A stretch of 25,831 bases of DNA from a virus, in the IMG/VR virus record IMGVR_UViG_3300017765_000045, positions 1 through 25,831 of that record; one strand, 5' to 3'. A program made the translations under genes and the position numbers. Under the pieces are notes generated by a model. It was not told the DNA's origin. It saw nothing but the letters and a program-made list of their open reading frames with translations, and ran no database searches. Every line of letters starts with the position of its first letter. Within the stretch, counting starts at the first letter, position 1. Positions 17,521 to 25,831 of this stretch are shown here, one piece after another.

Positions 17521-18323
17521 TATGATTTTTCATTATTGCTTTGCTCTACAACTTCAGCTTTAGCTAAACTTGCTAGACCAGGCTTGTTAATAGTTATACC
17601 ACCTAGTTGTAGTATTCTATATACTAAGTTAGTTTCTTCAGAGGGATGTAAGTCAAAGTCTGTAGCTCCGTTAGCGTTGTATAAAGCTTTTTCGTTTACA
17701 ACAACATAATCCCAGTTAACTTTTATAGGCATACGTATAAAATCTATTTGTATAACGCCTCCAAAAAGTCCAGACTGATTGTAGCACCTAATAAAGTTAT
17801 CTGAGCCTGAATTATAAGCGCTTAAAGGAGGAGGGTTTGTAACCCCTGCCGCGGTAGGACCAAAAGATCTAATGTAAACTGGAGATCCACTGTGAACTTG
17901 AGCGGCGTAAACACCTCTTGTCTGATCACGATATTTTTTATTTGTAGTTTGCTGTGCGTTAGCGTTGTTAAACTTTACTCCAACTAACCTATACATTGTT
18001 TTGTCGTTAGGCAATATGTGGCCATACGTGCTACCTACAATAGGTTGCCCTGTCTCTGGATCTATTAAAAAAGCTGCGGCTACTGGATGATCGTGAACTT
18101 CAAACCTACTTATCTTATCTTCTATGTAATCTACAGAATCTGAAAAGTTAGAGTTATTCCCAGGATTTCTAAGATATTGATTCAAGTGATGAAAATACTC
18201 TTCAAATATTTCCATCTGAGCTTGGTTAGCAAACAGGTTGTATTCCTGTGGAGTTATGTAACCTCGTTGTTCTTTATTTGCTAATGCTAGTACACGTTGA
18301 TATACTGTATCTACACTTACCAT
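17520..18323 (-). CDS. Probable head-tail connector (ring/adaptor) protein
   Basis: 267-aa protein starting MVSVDTVYQRVLALANKEQRG, followed by YITPQEYNLFANQAQMEIFEEYFHHLN. I associate this helical N-terminus with structural connector proteins of crAss-like and other Bacteroidota podoviruses (family memory, not a search). The C-terminal half is richer in beta strands (GGVIQIDFIRMPIKVNWDYV) and then becomes helical (ETNLVYRILQLGGITIN). It lies upstream of the 313-aa adaptor-like gene and the nozzle gene, the order expected for ring proteins stacked below the portal. The stop codon TAA shares one base with the ATG of the next gene, so translation of the pair is likely coupled. The exact ring is not assignable. 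Confidence 0.55.
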   Translation of the reverse strand: MVSVDTVYQRVLALANKEQRGYITPQEYNLFANQAQMEIFEEYFHHLNQYLRNPGNNSNFSDSVDYIEDKISRFEVHDHPVAAAFLIDPETGQPIVGSTYGHILPNDKTMYRLVGVKFNNANAQQTTNKKYRDQTRGVYAAQVHSGSPVYIRSFGPTAAGVTNPPPLSAYNSGSDNFIRCYNQSGLFGGVIQIDFIRMPIKVNWDYVVVNEKALYNANGATDFDLHPSEETNLVYRILQLGGITINKPGLASLAKAEVVEQSNNEKS

Positions 18324-18343
18324 TTAATTATCTTTTATAGTTA

Positions 18344-18370
18344 AGTAACCACCCCCGAAGAGTGGTTACT
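18344..18370 (-). other. Intergenic hairpin without U-tract
   Basis: Perfect nine-base inverted repeat AGTAACCAC / GTGGTTACT around a nine-base loop containing TTCGG, in the 61-base gap after the 274-aa gene. The sequence that follows (TAACTATAAAAG) has no T-run, so it is a poor classical terminator. It may act as a processing or RNA-stability element, or as a weak terminator. Confidence 0.55.
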
Positions 18371-18384
18371 CTTCTATAAAGTAA

Positions 18385-19209
18385 TTACATACTTAGTTGC
18401 TTTTCTATATTAGAATACACTTCCATACCTTCGTCTGTTTTAAACCAAGCGGCTAAAGCAGAATACGGATGCTCATCAAAAGGAATAGTCATTAGTTTTC
18501 TATCGTTTGATCCCCAATTAAAATTTCTTTGATCAGTTGATAGTTTTATAATTCCTAGTTCAGTAGCTTTAATACCAAAGTTTCTAAGCTCTACGTTTTC
18601 ATCTTGAACTAGCTCTAAGAACAAACCTGGGTTTCTTCTTGCAAATACTAGACAATCTCGTTTTAATTCCTTAGAACTCATCTCTGATACCTTAGAACCT
18701 AATTCTACTCGCATTATAGCTTCCATCTTGTCAATGTCTAGTGTTCTAGCTAAAACTAAAGCGTCAGCTTCCATTTCTAAGTAGTCTAGCTCAGTAGCTG
18801 CTATTTCTACAGGCTTGTGCTCGTAAAAAAGTTTATCACGCATTGGGTGATATAGAGATAATAGCTTTTGTAAAGTTGCTTTTTCTCTTGGAACGTATAG
18901 CGCTCCATTTCTAAATATAATGTGAGCTAGCCTTTGATCGCCTTGCATTTCGTCTACAAAAACAGTTCTTTGATTTTCACAATACTTTAACTCTCTTTCG
19001 TATCCTAATTTTTCGTCAAAGTAATATATACCTGAAGACTTCATTGAATAAGATAAAGCTGATCTACTTTGTTTTAAATAATAAACTCTATCTTTTATTT
19101 CCCAAGTAGGTTTTTTAGGCTGCGGCTTAACAGCCACTTCTACCATTTCATTTGTAGCTTTAATTTCTGGCTGTGCTACCTCAGCTTTTTTTGTTTGCTT
19201 TTTTGCCAT
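18385..19209 (-). CDS. Unrecognised phage virion-region protein, 274 aa
   Basis: I do not recognise a domain. The first about 35 residues are Lys/Ala/Pro-rich and look disordered (MAKKQTKKAEVAQ...). A compact region follows with RVYYLKQSRSALSYSMKSSGIYYFDEKLGYERELKYC and NGALYVPREKATLQKLLSLYHP. The second half is helical and charged, with TELDYLEMEADALVLARTLD and ELKRDCLVFARRNPGLFLELV. It stands alone between the capsid gene's terminator and a second hairpin, so its transcript level may be set separately from both neighbours. Position between capsid and connector genes suggests a head-completion, auxiliary capsid or connector role, but nothing in the sequence proves this. There is no signal peptide or membrane segment. 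Confidence 0.7.
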   Translation of the reverse strand: MAKKQTKKAEVAQPEIKATNEMVEVAVKPQPKKPTWEIKDRVYYLKQSRSALSYSMKSSGIYYFDEKLGYERELKYCENQRTVFVDEMQGDQRLAHIIFRNGALYVPREKATLQKLLSLYHPMRDKLFYEHKPVEIAATELDYLEMEADALVLARTLDIDKMEAIMRVELGSKVSEMSSKELKRDCLVFARRNPGLFLELVQDENVELRNFGIKATELGIIKLSTDQRNFNWGSNDRKLMTIPFDEHPYSALAAWFKTDEGMEVYSNIEKQLSM

Positions 19210-19230
19210 GATATAATATAATAAAAAATT

Positions 19231-19260
19231 AAAAAAAAGATCGGAGCCGAAGCCCCGACC
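19231..19260 (-). terminator. Rho-independent terminator after the capsid gene
   Basis: On the minus strand a hairpin with arms GGTCGGGGC and GCTCCGATC (nine pairs, two of them G-U) closes a TTCG loop and is followed at once by eight T residues. The C(UUCG)G tetraloop is exceptionally stable. It lies 12 bases after the capsid stop codon and about 21 bases before the next start codon. Confidence 0.88.
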
Positions 19261-19272
19261 TAATTAATATGC

Positions 19273-20769
19273 TTACTTCATTAACATGAAGTTGTTAGCA
19301 CCTTGAACAACTAAACATCTTTCAGATAGATAGTTTACTTGCATTGCATCAAGATCAGAAGTGATGTTTCCACCAACAGATCCAGTGATCCAAGTTTTCA
19401 TTTTTCTATCGTCCATTTGAGAAGCTCTATAACGTACGTGTAAGAACGGACGCTTTAAGTTTCTACCTAATGTTTGGTCGTATACAGTTGATACACCAGC
19501 AGGAATAACAACCCCACGGATACCAAAGCCTGCAGCTCTATCGTTGATAGATCCACGAGTAGCTTTATCGTTTAAGTATCGCATGTCAGACTTATAGAAG
19601 TCGTAAGAACCTCTTCGGAATCCAGAGAAACCTAAGTTCAACGCCATATCTTCGTCATTGTTAAATACTCCGTAAGAAGTACCACCAGCACCGTAAGAGT
19701 TCATTGAAGCTAACATATCGTCGATAGCTAAGCTAGTCGCACGGTTAACAAACAACATGTTCTCTTCAATAGCACCTTGCTTATCAAACTCTGCTAAGAT
19801 AGCGTCAAACTCTGCTAAGTCAGTAGCAGCGTTAACACCAGTAACACCAGTAGTAACGTTACCACGAGTCTCAATAGCAGCGAATAAACCTTCAGTACCG
19901 TAAGACTCACCAGCTCCGTTAAGTAAAGCTTCGTTAACGTTGTTAGCAACGTCAACACCTTTAACAGCTTCCATCATAGTCATCTCTAAGTAATCAGTGA
20001 AGCGAGAGCGAGTATCGCCTTCAGCTTTTAAATACCATAAGTAACCATTTTGTCCGTCTTCACCAGCGATTTCTACCCAACCGATTTGAGATACATCAGA
20101 TCCGTTGATCTCGTAGTAATCTTTCATGATGATAGGCTTGTTGCTAAAAGATTTGTGCTGTGGCTCTACAGCCTTAGCACCTTCAGCAGCTGATCCTTGG
20201 CCAGCTGTTCCTTTACCAAACTCAGAACCATATACTAATACCGTACAAGCTACAGTGCCAGTAGAAAAAGCAGCGGCGTCGTTAATGTTTTCCTTTTCGT
20301 AAGGCTTAACGGTAACTTTGTCAGCCGTACCAACTAAAGCGTCAGTAACTAAACACTTGATTACACCTTCAGAAGTAGCAACGATAACTTGATCGTTTAA
20401 TCTAATACCGTGAGTAGTAGTTAAATCGTTTCCGTCAATATCTTTTAGGATAGCTAACTCACCAGTGTCAGTATTAATTGTACCCGTGTAAGATAAGTGA
20501 AGTCTACCTTGCTCTGTCCAAATAACTTGGTCAGAAGTCATAGACTCTTCAGCACCTACTTGAGATAAGAAACCTGAAATAGTTCTTGGTCCGAACACTT
20601 CAGCTTCAGCTTCAATTAGGTCTGGTAAATACTGCTGCGCCCAGTCGTTGCCAGCGCCGCTCGTAAAGTCAATGTAGTTTGAAGACAATGTAGCTCTCAC
20701 TGGAGCGGCTACACTATTTAAACTACCTGTAGTCCCGGAATGCCCAGGACCTGGATTTGTAATTGCCAT
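19273..20769 (-). CDS. Major capsid protein
   Basis: 498-aa shell-forming protein, presumably of the HK97 fold, placed after portal and scaffold. It begins MAITNPGPGHSGTTGSLN and has a mixed alpha/beta composition. It contains RGSINDRAAGFGIRGVVIPAG and a C-terminal run with HVRYRASQMDDRKMKTWITG, consistent with a P-domain and last strands of a capsid protein. Codon choice differs from neighbouring genes: CGT for Arg, TTC for Phe and GGT for Gly are frequent, and GTA/GTT and AAC are common, as expected for the most highly expressed gene. The start is preceded by CTAATTAAAA, with no Shine-Dalgarno. A strong intrinsic terminator lies immediately downstream, which should raise capsid transcript level relative to downstream genes. 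The role is inferred from order, length and codon bias; I did not find a diagnostic motif. Confidence 0.85.
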   Translation of the reverse strand: MAITNPGPGHSGTTGSLNSVAAPVRATLSSNYIDFTSGAGNDWAQQYLPDLIEAEAEVFGPRTISGFLSQVGAEESMTSDQVIWTEQGRLHLSYTGTINTDTGELAILKDIDGNDLTTTHGIRLNDQVIVATSEGVIKCLVTDALVGTADKVTVKPYEKENINDAAAFSTGTVACTVLVYGSEFGKGTAGQGSAAEGAKAVEPQHKSFSNKPIIMKDYYEINGSDVSQIGWVEIAGEDGQNGYLWYLKAEGDTRSRFTDYLEMTMMEAVKGVDVANNVNEALLNGAGESYGTEGLFAAIETRGNVTTGVTGVNAATDLAEFDAILAEFDKQGAIEENMLFVNRATSLAIDDMLASMNSYGAGGTSYGVFNNDEDMALNLGFSGFRRGSYDFYKSDMRYLNDKATRGSINDRAAGFGIRGVVIPAGVSTVYDQTLGRNLKRPFLHVRYRASQMDDRKMKTWITGSVGGNITSDLDAMQVNYLSERCLVVQGANNFMLMK

Positions 20770-20798
20770 TTTTAATTAGTTTTAAATGGATTAATAAT

Positions 20799-21935
20799 TT
20801 ATTTTCTACCTCGTTTGATTTTAACTTTAAAGTCTGAAGTAGACTCTCCACTTAATACTCTATATGTAGCGCCTCCAACTTTAACTTCTCTGTTAGTTTG
20901 TCTTGGATCCATATTAATGTTCTTAGACTTTTCAACAGAAGTTTTTAAAGCGTCAGCTTTACCTTGTTCGTAAAAGTGTTGAGCTATAGCGTCTGCGTTC
21001 ATAGCGGTATATAAACCTTTATGATAACCCGCGGCGTCTTCCATTGATCCCTCTTTATTCAAAAACTTTTTGATAAAGTTACCAATATCGCTTTGAGTTT
21101 CTTTAACACTATCAACGTTTTTAACATTAAACCTAAACTTCTTTTCTCCTAAGTTATATTCAAAACCTTTGAATTTATCAGAGAAAAGACTAGATGTCTT
21201 TTTGTTAAACACGTTCTGGTTGCGCTCTTGCGTTTGCTTAGCGCTTTCAGACTCTTTGTTATATCTGTTAAAGAAATCAATTGCTTTCTGTTGCTCTGTA
21301 GTGAGCTTCGATCCAGCTTTGATCTCTTCGTAATATTTAGACTTTTGCCTGTCTAAGTAGGCTTTAGCCTCGGCAACTTGCTCTTTGAGGGCTATTTTCT
21401 TTCTTCTAATATCTTTGTCATCATCAACCTCTTCATCATAGCTAAAGGTTTCGTCCATTAAGAACTTTCTTTCTTCAACATCTAAATGAGGTTTTGTAAT
21501 TTTGTAGTACTCTTCTAGCGCTGTTAAATTATCCATTTGACTGTAGTCTTGGTTTAATCTAACATAGTCTTCAACAGTACCACCTGTTTCGTTTATAAAC
21601 TCAACTAGCTTTTCAACGTTTTCAGGAAGCTCTACAGTTGGCTTTTCTTCTGCCACTGTTTCTTCTGCAGTCTCCTCGTTGTCCTCTTGAGGCTCTTCTT
21701 CTGTAACCTCTTCTAATACTGGAGTTTCTTGTGCTTCACTTTCCGCCTGTACTTCTTCTTGTTTCGGTGCGGCGTCGGTAGCTTCATCGCTTCCAACCAC
21801 TCCTGTGTCGTCAGTTGTACCTTCTTCAGCATCGTCCTTTTTGTTTAAGTCTACCTTGTGAACTGTTTCTTTTGGCTTCTCTTTCAAGCTTACCTTAGTT
21901 ACTTTTTCTTCTTGTACTTCTTTTGTTTCTTCCAT
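20799..21935 (-). CDS. Probable capsid scaffolding protein
   Basis: 378-aa protein encoded between portal and major capsid protein, the usual place for a scaffold. The first roughly 110 residues are low complexity and strongly acidic, with many Glu, Thr and Asp and no hydrophobic core. A predicted helical, charged region follows (about 165-260, with DIRRKKIALKEQVAEAKAYL and similar). The C-terminus is basic and ends KVKIKRGRK. Acidic disordered head, helical middle and basic tail fit a scaffold that binds the capsid protein through its positive C-terminus and is lost or cleaved during maturation. No protease is visible next to it. The assignment comes from position and composition, not a recognised domain. 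A minor capsid or decoration protein is the alternative. Confidence 0.6.
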   Translation of the reverse strand: MEETKEVQEEKVTKVSLKEKPKETVHKVDLNKKDDAEEGTTDDTGVVGSDEATDAAPKQEEVQAESEAQETPVLEEVTEEEPQEDNEETAEETVAEEKPTVELPENVEKLVEFINETGGTVEDYVRLNQDYSQMDNLTALEEYYKITKPHLDVEERKFLMDETFSYDEEVDDDKDIRRKKIALKEQVAEAKAYLDRQKSKYYEEIKAGSKLTTEQQKAIDFFNRYNKESESAKQTQERNQNVFNKKTSSLFSDKFKGFEYNLGEKKFRFNVKNVDSVKETQSDIGNFIKKFLNKEGSMEDAAGYHKGLYTAMNADAIAQHFYEQGKADALKTSVEKSKNINMDPRQTNREVKVGGATYRVLSGESTSDFKVKIKRGRK

Positions 21936-21952
21936 AATATAAAATATAATAA

Positions 21953-24304
21953 TTAAAACTGATTCATATTCAAGCCAGTACCTAATTCATCATTACCTGC
22001 TGACTCAAACTTTTTACTCGCCGCTACTTGCCTCTTGTCTTCTATTTGATTTTTAGACTCAGCTTCTAGCGTTCTTAACTTCATGTTGTATTGATACTCT
22101 GCTTCCATTAATTCTTTTTTAATGTCAGCTTCTTGCCTTAAGTTGTTTGATTTAAAACCTGCTTTAGCCTCCTCTAACTGTATTTGACTTTGAGTTATAG
22201 CTTGTTGCTTTTGCATTTCAGCTTGCGCTTGTGCTTGAGCTGTTTGCTGTTGAGCTTGTTGTTGCGCTTGTATGTTCTGCTGTTGCATTGCTTGCTCTTG
22301 CTCCATCTTCTTCTTTTCTTTTATTTTAAGAAGTTCGTTTGCAAGCTTTACATTTTTAGTAGCTCTAATATCTATTGCGTCAGATAATCTTATTATCTTT
22401 TGAGCTAAAGCCATTTGTATATTATTTTCTAGCAACTGTCGCTCTTCTTCATCTGGCGCCAACTCTATAAATATACCAAAGTCATAAAGATAAAGCTCAG
22501 ACATTTCTTCTAAAGTAGCTACGTTATGTACACCTATCTGCTGTAAGAAAGCATCTCGCGTTGGAGAAAACTCTAATATATCAGATATACGTAAAGATAT
22601 TTGTTCTGCAATGTCAGCTGTTAAAAATAAACCTGCTTGAAGTATATGTCTTGTAGCTGTATTGCTATTTGCGGCTGCTAATTTTTGAACACCAACCAAA
22701 GCGTTTCTATCTGGCGTGCTACCATCTCTAGCTTCATTTAATCCGGTTACATCACGGATCATCTGCATGTAGTAGTTGTAGTTTGCTATAAGCGTTTGCA
22801 TTTTAGCTCCAGCACCTTTACCGTTTGATATTTCTTGTATAGGAACTTTGCCTGGGTTTGGATCACCATCAGCGGTAAACGATCTACCAATTATACTACC
22901 AGTTTGGAAGAACATGTTTAGCGCTTCCTGTGGATTATAATTTGTACCGTTACCCAAGTCTATTTCAGCTAAGCCATCAGCATCTAAGTAAACACCATCG
23001 GGTACCATACGTGCCATAACTTGTTGTAGCTTCAAGTGTGTAAGCTGTATCATATCTGCAAAACCAGTGATACGGCTAACGATACTTTCTATTCTACCTT
23101 GATACATACGCGGAGCTACGATGCTATAGTTCATCTTAACTTTGCTCATGTCGCTTTTTGGTCTGATCATATTTTCAGCCATCTCCCATTTTAAAAGTTT
23201 GTCAGAACCAATAATCATAGCTCCTTCATATAAAACTTCTATTTGTCTTGAAAGTTTAGCAAAGCCACCTTGCATGTCTGTAGGTGGATCAAAAGTGTCG
23301 TCTTTTTCTATAGCTTTCTCTCCACCTGTTGAGGTTTCCTTTAGCTTGTAAACCTCGTTCATATAAGTTTTCCAGTTAAAGTATAATACTTCAACTTGAT
23401 TTATATCTTGATCTCTTCTACCTTTATTGTACTCGTAAGTTCTACTGTTATTATATTGCTGTATCTCTTCAAGATCTTCTTGGCTTAAGTGTGGAAACTG
23501 TTTTACCAACTCGTTAATTGGAATTGTTTTAACTTCACCAACATAGTACACATCATCAAAATATGGAGACTCTGTGTAAGAGTGAACAATTCTATCAGGG
23601 TCAACATAGTCTATAGTTACTCCTTCAGAATTTGTATAGTTAGTTTTTACAGCGGCCATACCTAAAACTGTTAAGTCATAGTAAAGCCTTTTTTTAGTAA
23701 GTTCGTAATCGTTACCTTCTAGCAATACATTTATAGCTTGCTCTTCTGCTAGCTCAGTAGCTTGCTTGTAGGTTAGCTGCATGTGTAACTCTAACTCTTC
23801 TTCTGTCTCAGGTAAAGTTTCAGGATCGTTTTCTGCAAAGTCCATGTTCAACTGTTGCTTAGCTACAGCGTCGAACTCTTTCATTTTCATGTCACGAAGA
23901 ACACTCTCCATGTATTCTGTTCTTTTTGCTACACCGTACGGGTCTTGAGAAAATACTTTTATATCGTAATTTCTTTCAGCCATACCGTTAACAACAATAT
24001 CTACAAATTTAGGAACAACTGGAACCGGCTTCCAGTCCAAGTTTAAATAGCTTAAGTCACCATTTATAGATAACTCGTTTTTATATTTCTGTACAGACTG
24101 TTCGCCTCTAGCATATAATCTTAAGTTGTGGAAGTTGTTTTTGTTACTATAAAACCTTCCGTTGCCACGTATGTTTCCGTCTTCATTTCTATCAAACCAC
24201 TCGCTTTCTATAGCTTGTGCAACTTTTAGACCGTAGTCATAGCTTATTTTTTCTATATCAGGTACTACCTGACTTGGAAAATTGTTAGTGTTTCTGTAAG
24301 CCAT
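21953..24304 (-). CDS. Portal protein
   Basis: Dodecameric ring at the capsid vertex through which DNA is packaged and ejected. At 783 aa it is long, in the range I expect for crAss-like and other podovirus portals. Supporting sequence includes RLYARGEQSVQKYKN (about 62-76) and LDWKPVPVVPKFVDIVVNGM (about 89-108), a portal N-terminal pattern. Conserved aromatic and acidic stretches around 205-270 (YYDLTVLGMAAVKTNY, DYVDPDRIVH) form the wing/stem core. From about residue 655 the protein turns into a highly charged, Gln/Ala-rich coiled coil rich in QQ and QAQA, which probably forms the barrel that projects into the capsid. It sits between terminase and scaffold, the standard order. The start ATG has an AT-rich leader without Shine-Dalgarno. 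Confidence 0.92.
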   Translation of the reverse strand: MAYRNTNNFPSQVVPDIEKISYDYGLKVAQAIESEWFDRNEDGNIRGNGRFYSNKNNFHNLRLYARGEQSVQKYKNELSINGDLSYLNLDWKPVPVVPKFVDIVVNGMAERNYDIKVFSQDPYGVAKRTEYMESVLRDMKMKEFDAVAKQQLNMDFAENDPETLPETEEELELHMQLTYKQATELAEEQAINVLLEGNDYELTKKRLYYDLTVLGMAAVKTNYTNSEGVTIDYVDPDRIVHSYTESPYFDDVYYVGEVKTIPINELVKQFPHLSQEDLEEIQQYNNSRTYEYNKGRRDQDINQVEVLYFNWKTYMNEVYKLKETSTGGEKAIEKDDTFDPPTDMQGGFAKLSRQIEVLYEGAMIIGSDKLLKWEMAENMIRPKSDMSKVKMNYSIVAPRMYQGRIESIVSRITGFADMIQLTHLKLQQVMARMVPDGVYLDADGLAEIDLGNGTNYNPQEALNMFFQTGSIIGRSFTADGDPNPGKVPIQEISNGKGAGAKMQTLIANYNYYMQMIRDVTGLNEARDGSTPDRNALVGVQKLAAANSNTATRHILQAGLFLTADIAEQISLRISDILEFSPTRDAFLQQIGVHNVATLEEMSELYLYDFGIFIELAPDEEERQLLENNIQMALAQKIIRLSDAIDIRATKNVKLANELLKIKEKKKMEQEQAMQQQNIQAQQQAQQQTAQAQAQAEMQKQQAITQSQIQLEEAKAGFKSNNLRQEADIKKELMEAEYQYNMKLRTLEAESKNQIEDKRQVAASKKFESAGNDELGTGLNMNQF

Positions 24305-24306
24305 AT

Positions 24307-25831
24307 TTAATTTTTAATTATTTTAGAGTTTACACCATCGTTACTATATTTAGAAAACGAAAAGCCTAATGGTTTTCTTTTTCTTTCTTTTACTGGTCTA
24401 TACAAGTGTCTATTGCAAGCCATAACAGCTAGCCCAGAACTTATTGCGGCATCAAACTTAGTTCTTTTATTTATATCGAACTTAGCCCAGTCGTTTAATG
24501 TTTCGTTAAAATACATTGTTCCATAAGTGCCATCTTCCATTAACCCAACGTGATCGTTGATATACATTTCAATAGCAGCAGCATGAGCTTGTTTAATATC
24601 TTCACTAGAGTTTGGTATACCACCTATTTCTTTTTCAGTAATAGATAATTTATTCCAAACTTTATCTGGTCTGTTCATACTGAATCCTCTATATCCTCTA
24701 CGCTTTAGATGATACAGTAATCTTGGTTTATTGTTTTCTGCGAGCAATGGCATGCCGTAGAACACTAACGCCATTAGCACATCTTCAAAAAATATTTCAG
24801 CGGTTTGTGGTCTTGCTATGTATTCTAGAAAAAAAGTATTTGCTGGAGCTGACTCCATGCTAAACTTAGTTAGTCCATGAAGAGATCCGTTGGATCCTCT
24901 ACCGTCAACAGTACCGCTAATATCATAGCTATCGCAGCCAAAAGCGCCCATGTGTTCGTTTGCAGGATACTTAATTCCATTTTTAATTATAACATTATTC
25001 TGCAAGTTAAAATCCGGAACCCAACTAACTTTAAATCTACCGTTAGGATCTGGAGTAAAAACTACAGATGTATCTTTTATGCCGTTTACCCACTGAAAAT
25101 TACCAGTGTTTAAAACTGCTGAGCTAGTTACACCTTCGTTGTAATCTATTTGCTCATATATTTTCACAAGATTAAAAAGACTATTTTTTGTCTCATCTCT
25201 AAACGCGTGCTCTTCAGTTCTTGGAAACTGTCTATAAAACTCGTTTAAAGCGTCTTGATCTCCTTTTAAACCTTCAACTTCATTTTCCCAATGCGATATA
25301 ACACCTACGTCTATTAGTTCGCCATGTGGTCCTCGTACATCATGACTTGGGCTATCAAAAACAGGTTGTCCGTATTCGTCAATAAATCCTTCAAAGTTCC
25401 ATTCCATTGGGATAAACAAAGAATATAAACCAGACTTTGTTTGTCCATTACGGTTTCTGTTTGTAGCATTTGAGTCATTGTAAAGCTTTTTAAAATTATC
25501 ACCACCTTTATCTAACGAGTTAGACGTTGATCCCATCATGCATTTACCAACTATACGAGCACCTAGCCTTAAACAAGTTTTAGTTACTCGCCAGTTGTTT
25601 AGAATATTATCAGGCCTCTCCCACTTACCACTTTCATCGTGTACTAGTAGATTAAGCTTCTCTCCATCATAGCTGTTATCACCTGTGTTTTTCCAATCAA
25701 TAGTAGTGTCAAGTCCAACCAGCTCTTCCTGCTTTTCGTTTGCAGTAATTTTTTTACGCGTAAACTTACTTGCAGGAACCCTATAAGCAAGTTCACTTTT
25801 AGGTCTGTCCATACCGTCTTGTATCGGTTTA
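24307..25831 (-). CDS. terL: Phage terminase large subunit, 5' end outside the window
   Basis: ATPase-nuclease motor that pumps phage DNA into the prohead through the portal. The frame is open to the right edge: six sense codons precede the Met at 25812, so this is the C-terminal part and the Walker A region is not visible. Numbering from the Met at 25812, a Walker B strand LLVHDE lies at residues 55-60, with the D-E pair giving the catalytic Glu. A coupling motif GSTSN follows at 94-98. The nuclease domain starts around 290 with FGCDSYD, where Asp294 and Asp297 are candidate metal ligands. A late acidic residue sits in TKFDAAISSGLAV near the C-terminus, as in other terminase nucleases. It is the first gene of the head block, directly upstream of the portal, with a two-base gap. 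The overall pattern resembles crAss-like and related Bacteroidota phage terminases, from family memory rather than a search. The terminase assignment is secure. Confidence 0.93.
   Translation of the reverse strand, partial: KPIQDGMDRPKSELAYRVPASKFTRKKITANEKQEELVGLDTTIDWKNTGDNSYDGEKLNLLVHDESGKWERPDNILNNWRVTKTCLRLGARIVGKCMMGSTSNSLDKGGDNFKKLYNDSNATNRNRNGQTKSGLYSLFIPMEWNFEGFIDEYGQPVFDSPSHDVRGPHGELIDVGVISHWENEVEGLKGDQDALNEFYRQFPRTEEHAFRDETKNSLFNLVKIYEQIDYNEGVTSSAVLNTGNFQWVNGIKDTSVVFTPDPNGRFKVSWVPDFNLQNNVIIKNGIKYPANEHMGAFGCDSYDISGTVDGRGSNGSLHGLTKFSMESAPANTFFLEYIARPQTAEIFFEDVLMALVFYGMPLLAENNKPRLLYHLKRRGYRGFSMNRPDKVWNKLSITEKEIGGIPNSSEDIKQAHAAAIEMYINDHVGLMEDGTYGTMYFNETLNDWAKFDINKRTKFDAAISSGLAVMACNRHLYRPVKERKRKPLGFSFSKYSNDGVNSKIIKN

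Noticed and set aside
22184-22387. Plus-strand Leu-rich 67-codon frame resembling a membrane peptide
   Set aside because: It is the complement of the Gln/Ala/Glu-rich portal tail, which automatically gives a Leu-rich antisense translation.
25314-25505. Minus-strand 63-codon frame inside the terminase gene
   Set aside because: Out of frame with, and wholly contained in, a well-supported terminase coding sequence.

Overview
This window is a stretch of the late, structural half of a tailed bacteriophage genome, almost certainly a podovirus-type phage of a marine or aquatic Bacteroidota host. All convincing genes lie on the minus strand and read from the right edge to the left edge. They are packed with 0 to about 63 bases between them, and there are no tRNA genes, integrase, insertion sequence or CRISPR array. 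The host inference rests on three points: AT-rich DNA with start codons preceded by A/T-rich leaders rather than a Shine-Dalgarno AGGAG; a portal and terminase that look like those of crAss-like and related Bacteroidota phages (from memory, not a search); and a Cys-rich GCTDP...DDGSC module in one structural protein, a pattern I associate with secreted proteins of marine Bacteroidota.

Layout in transcription order. Packaging and head: large terminase (5' end outside the window), portal (783 aa), a probable scaffold (378 aa) and the major capsid protein (498 aa). A textbook intrinsic terminator with a UUCG tetraloop directly follows the capsid gene. Next comes an unrecognised 274-aa gene, which is followed by a second, U-tract-less hairpin. 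Connector and tail: two small connector/ring-type proteins (267 and 313 aa) and a very large nozzle or 'muzzle' type protein. The nozzle gene is split in this sequence into 668-aa and 1177-aa reading frames by an apparent single-base deletion near 14600; restoring one base gives a continuous 1897-aa protein. Surface and accessory virion proteins: a 450-aa protein with the GCTDP module, a 129-aa protein and a 205-aa cupin-fold protein. Ejection block: a 213-aa glycine/alanine-rich protein, a 396-aa coiled-coil protein and a giant protein of more than 2215 aa that runs off the left edge.

The giant protein is the most unusual element. It has two tandem 24-residue repeats at its N-terminus, a GC-rich Ser/Asp/Glu linker, long coiled coils, a hydrophobic segment and an HEFVH zinc-metallopeptidase motif near residue 1206. 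Its position after two small ejection-type proteins suggests a virion cargo protein delivered into the host with the DNA, comparable to the T7 internal core proteins or crAss-like cargo proteins. That role is inference from position and composition.

There is no gene-free stretch longer than about 65 bases. The apparent 152-base gap at 14417-14568 is coding once the frameshift is corrected.
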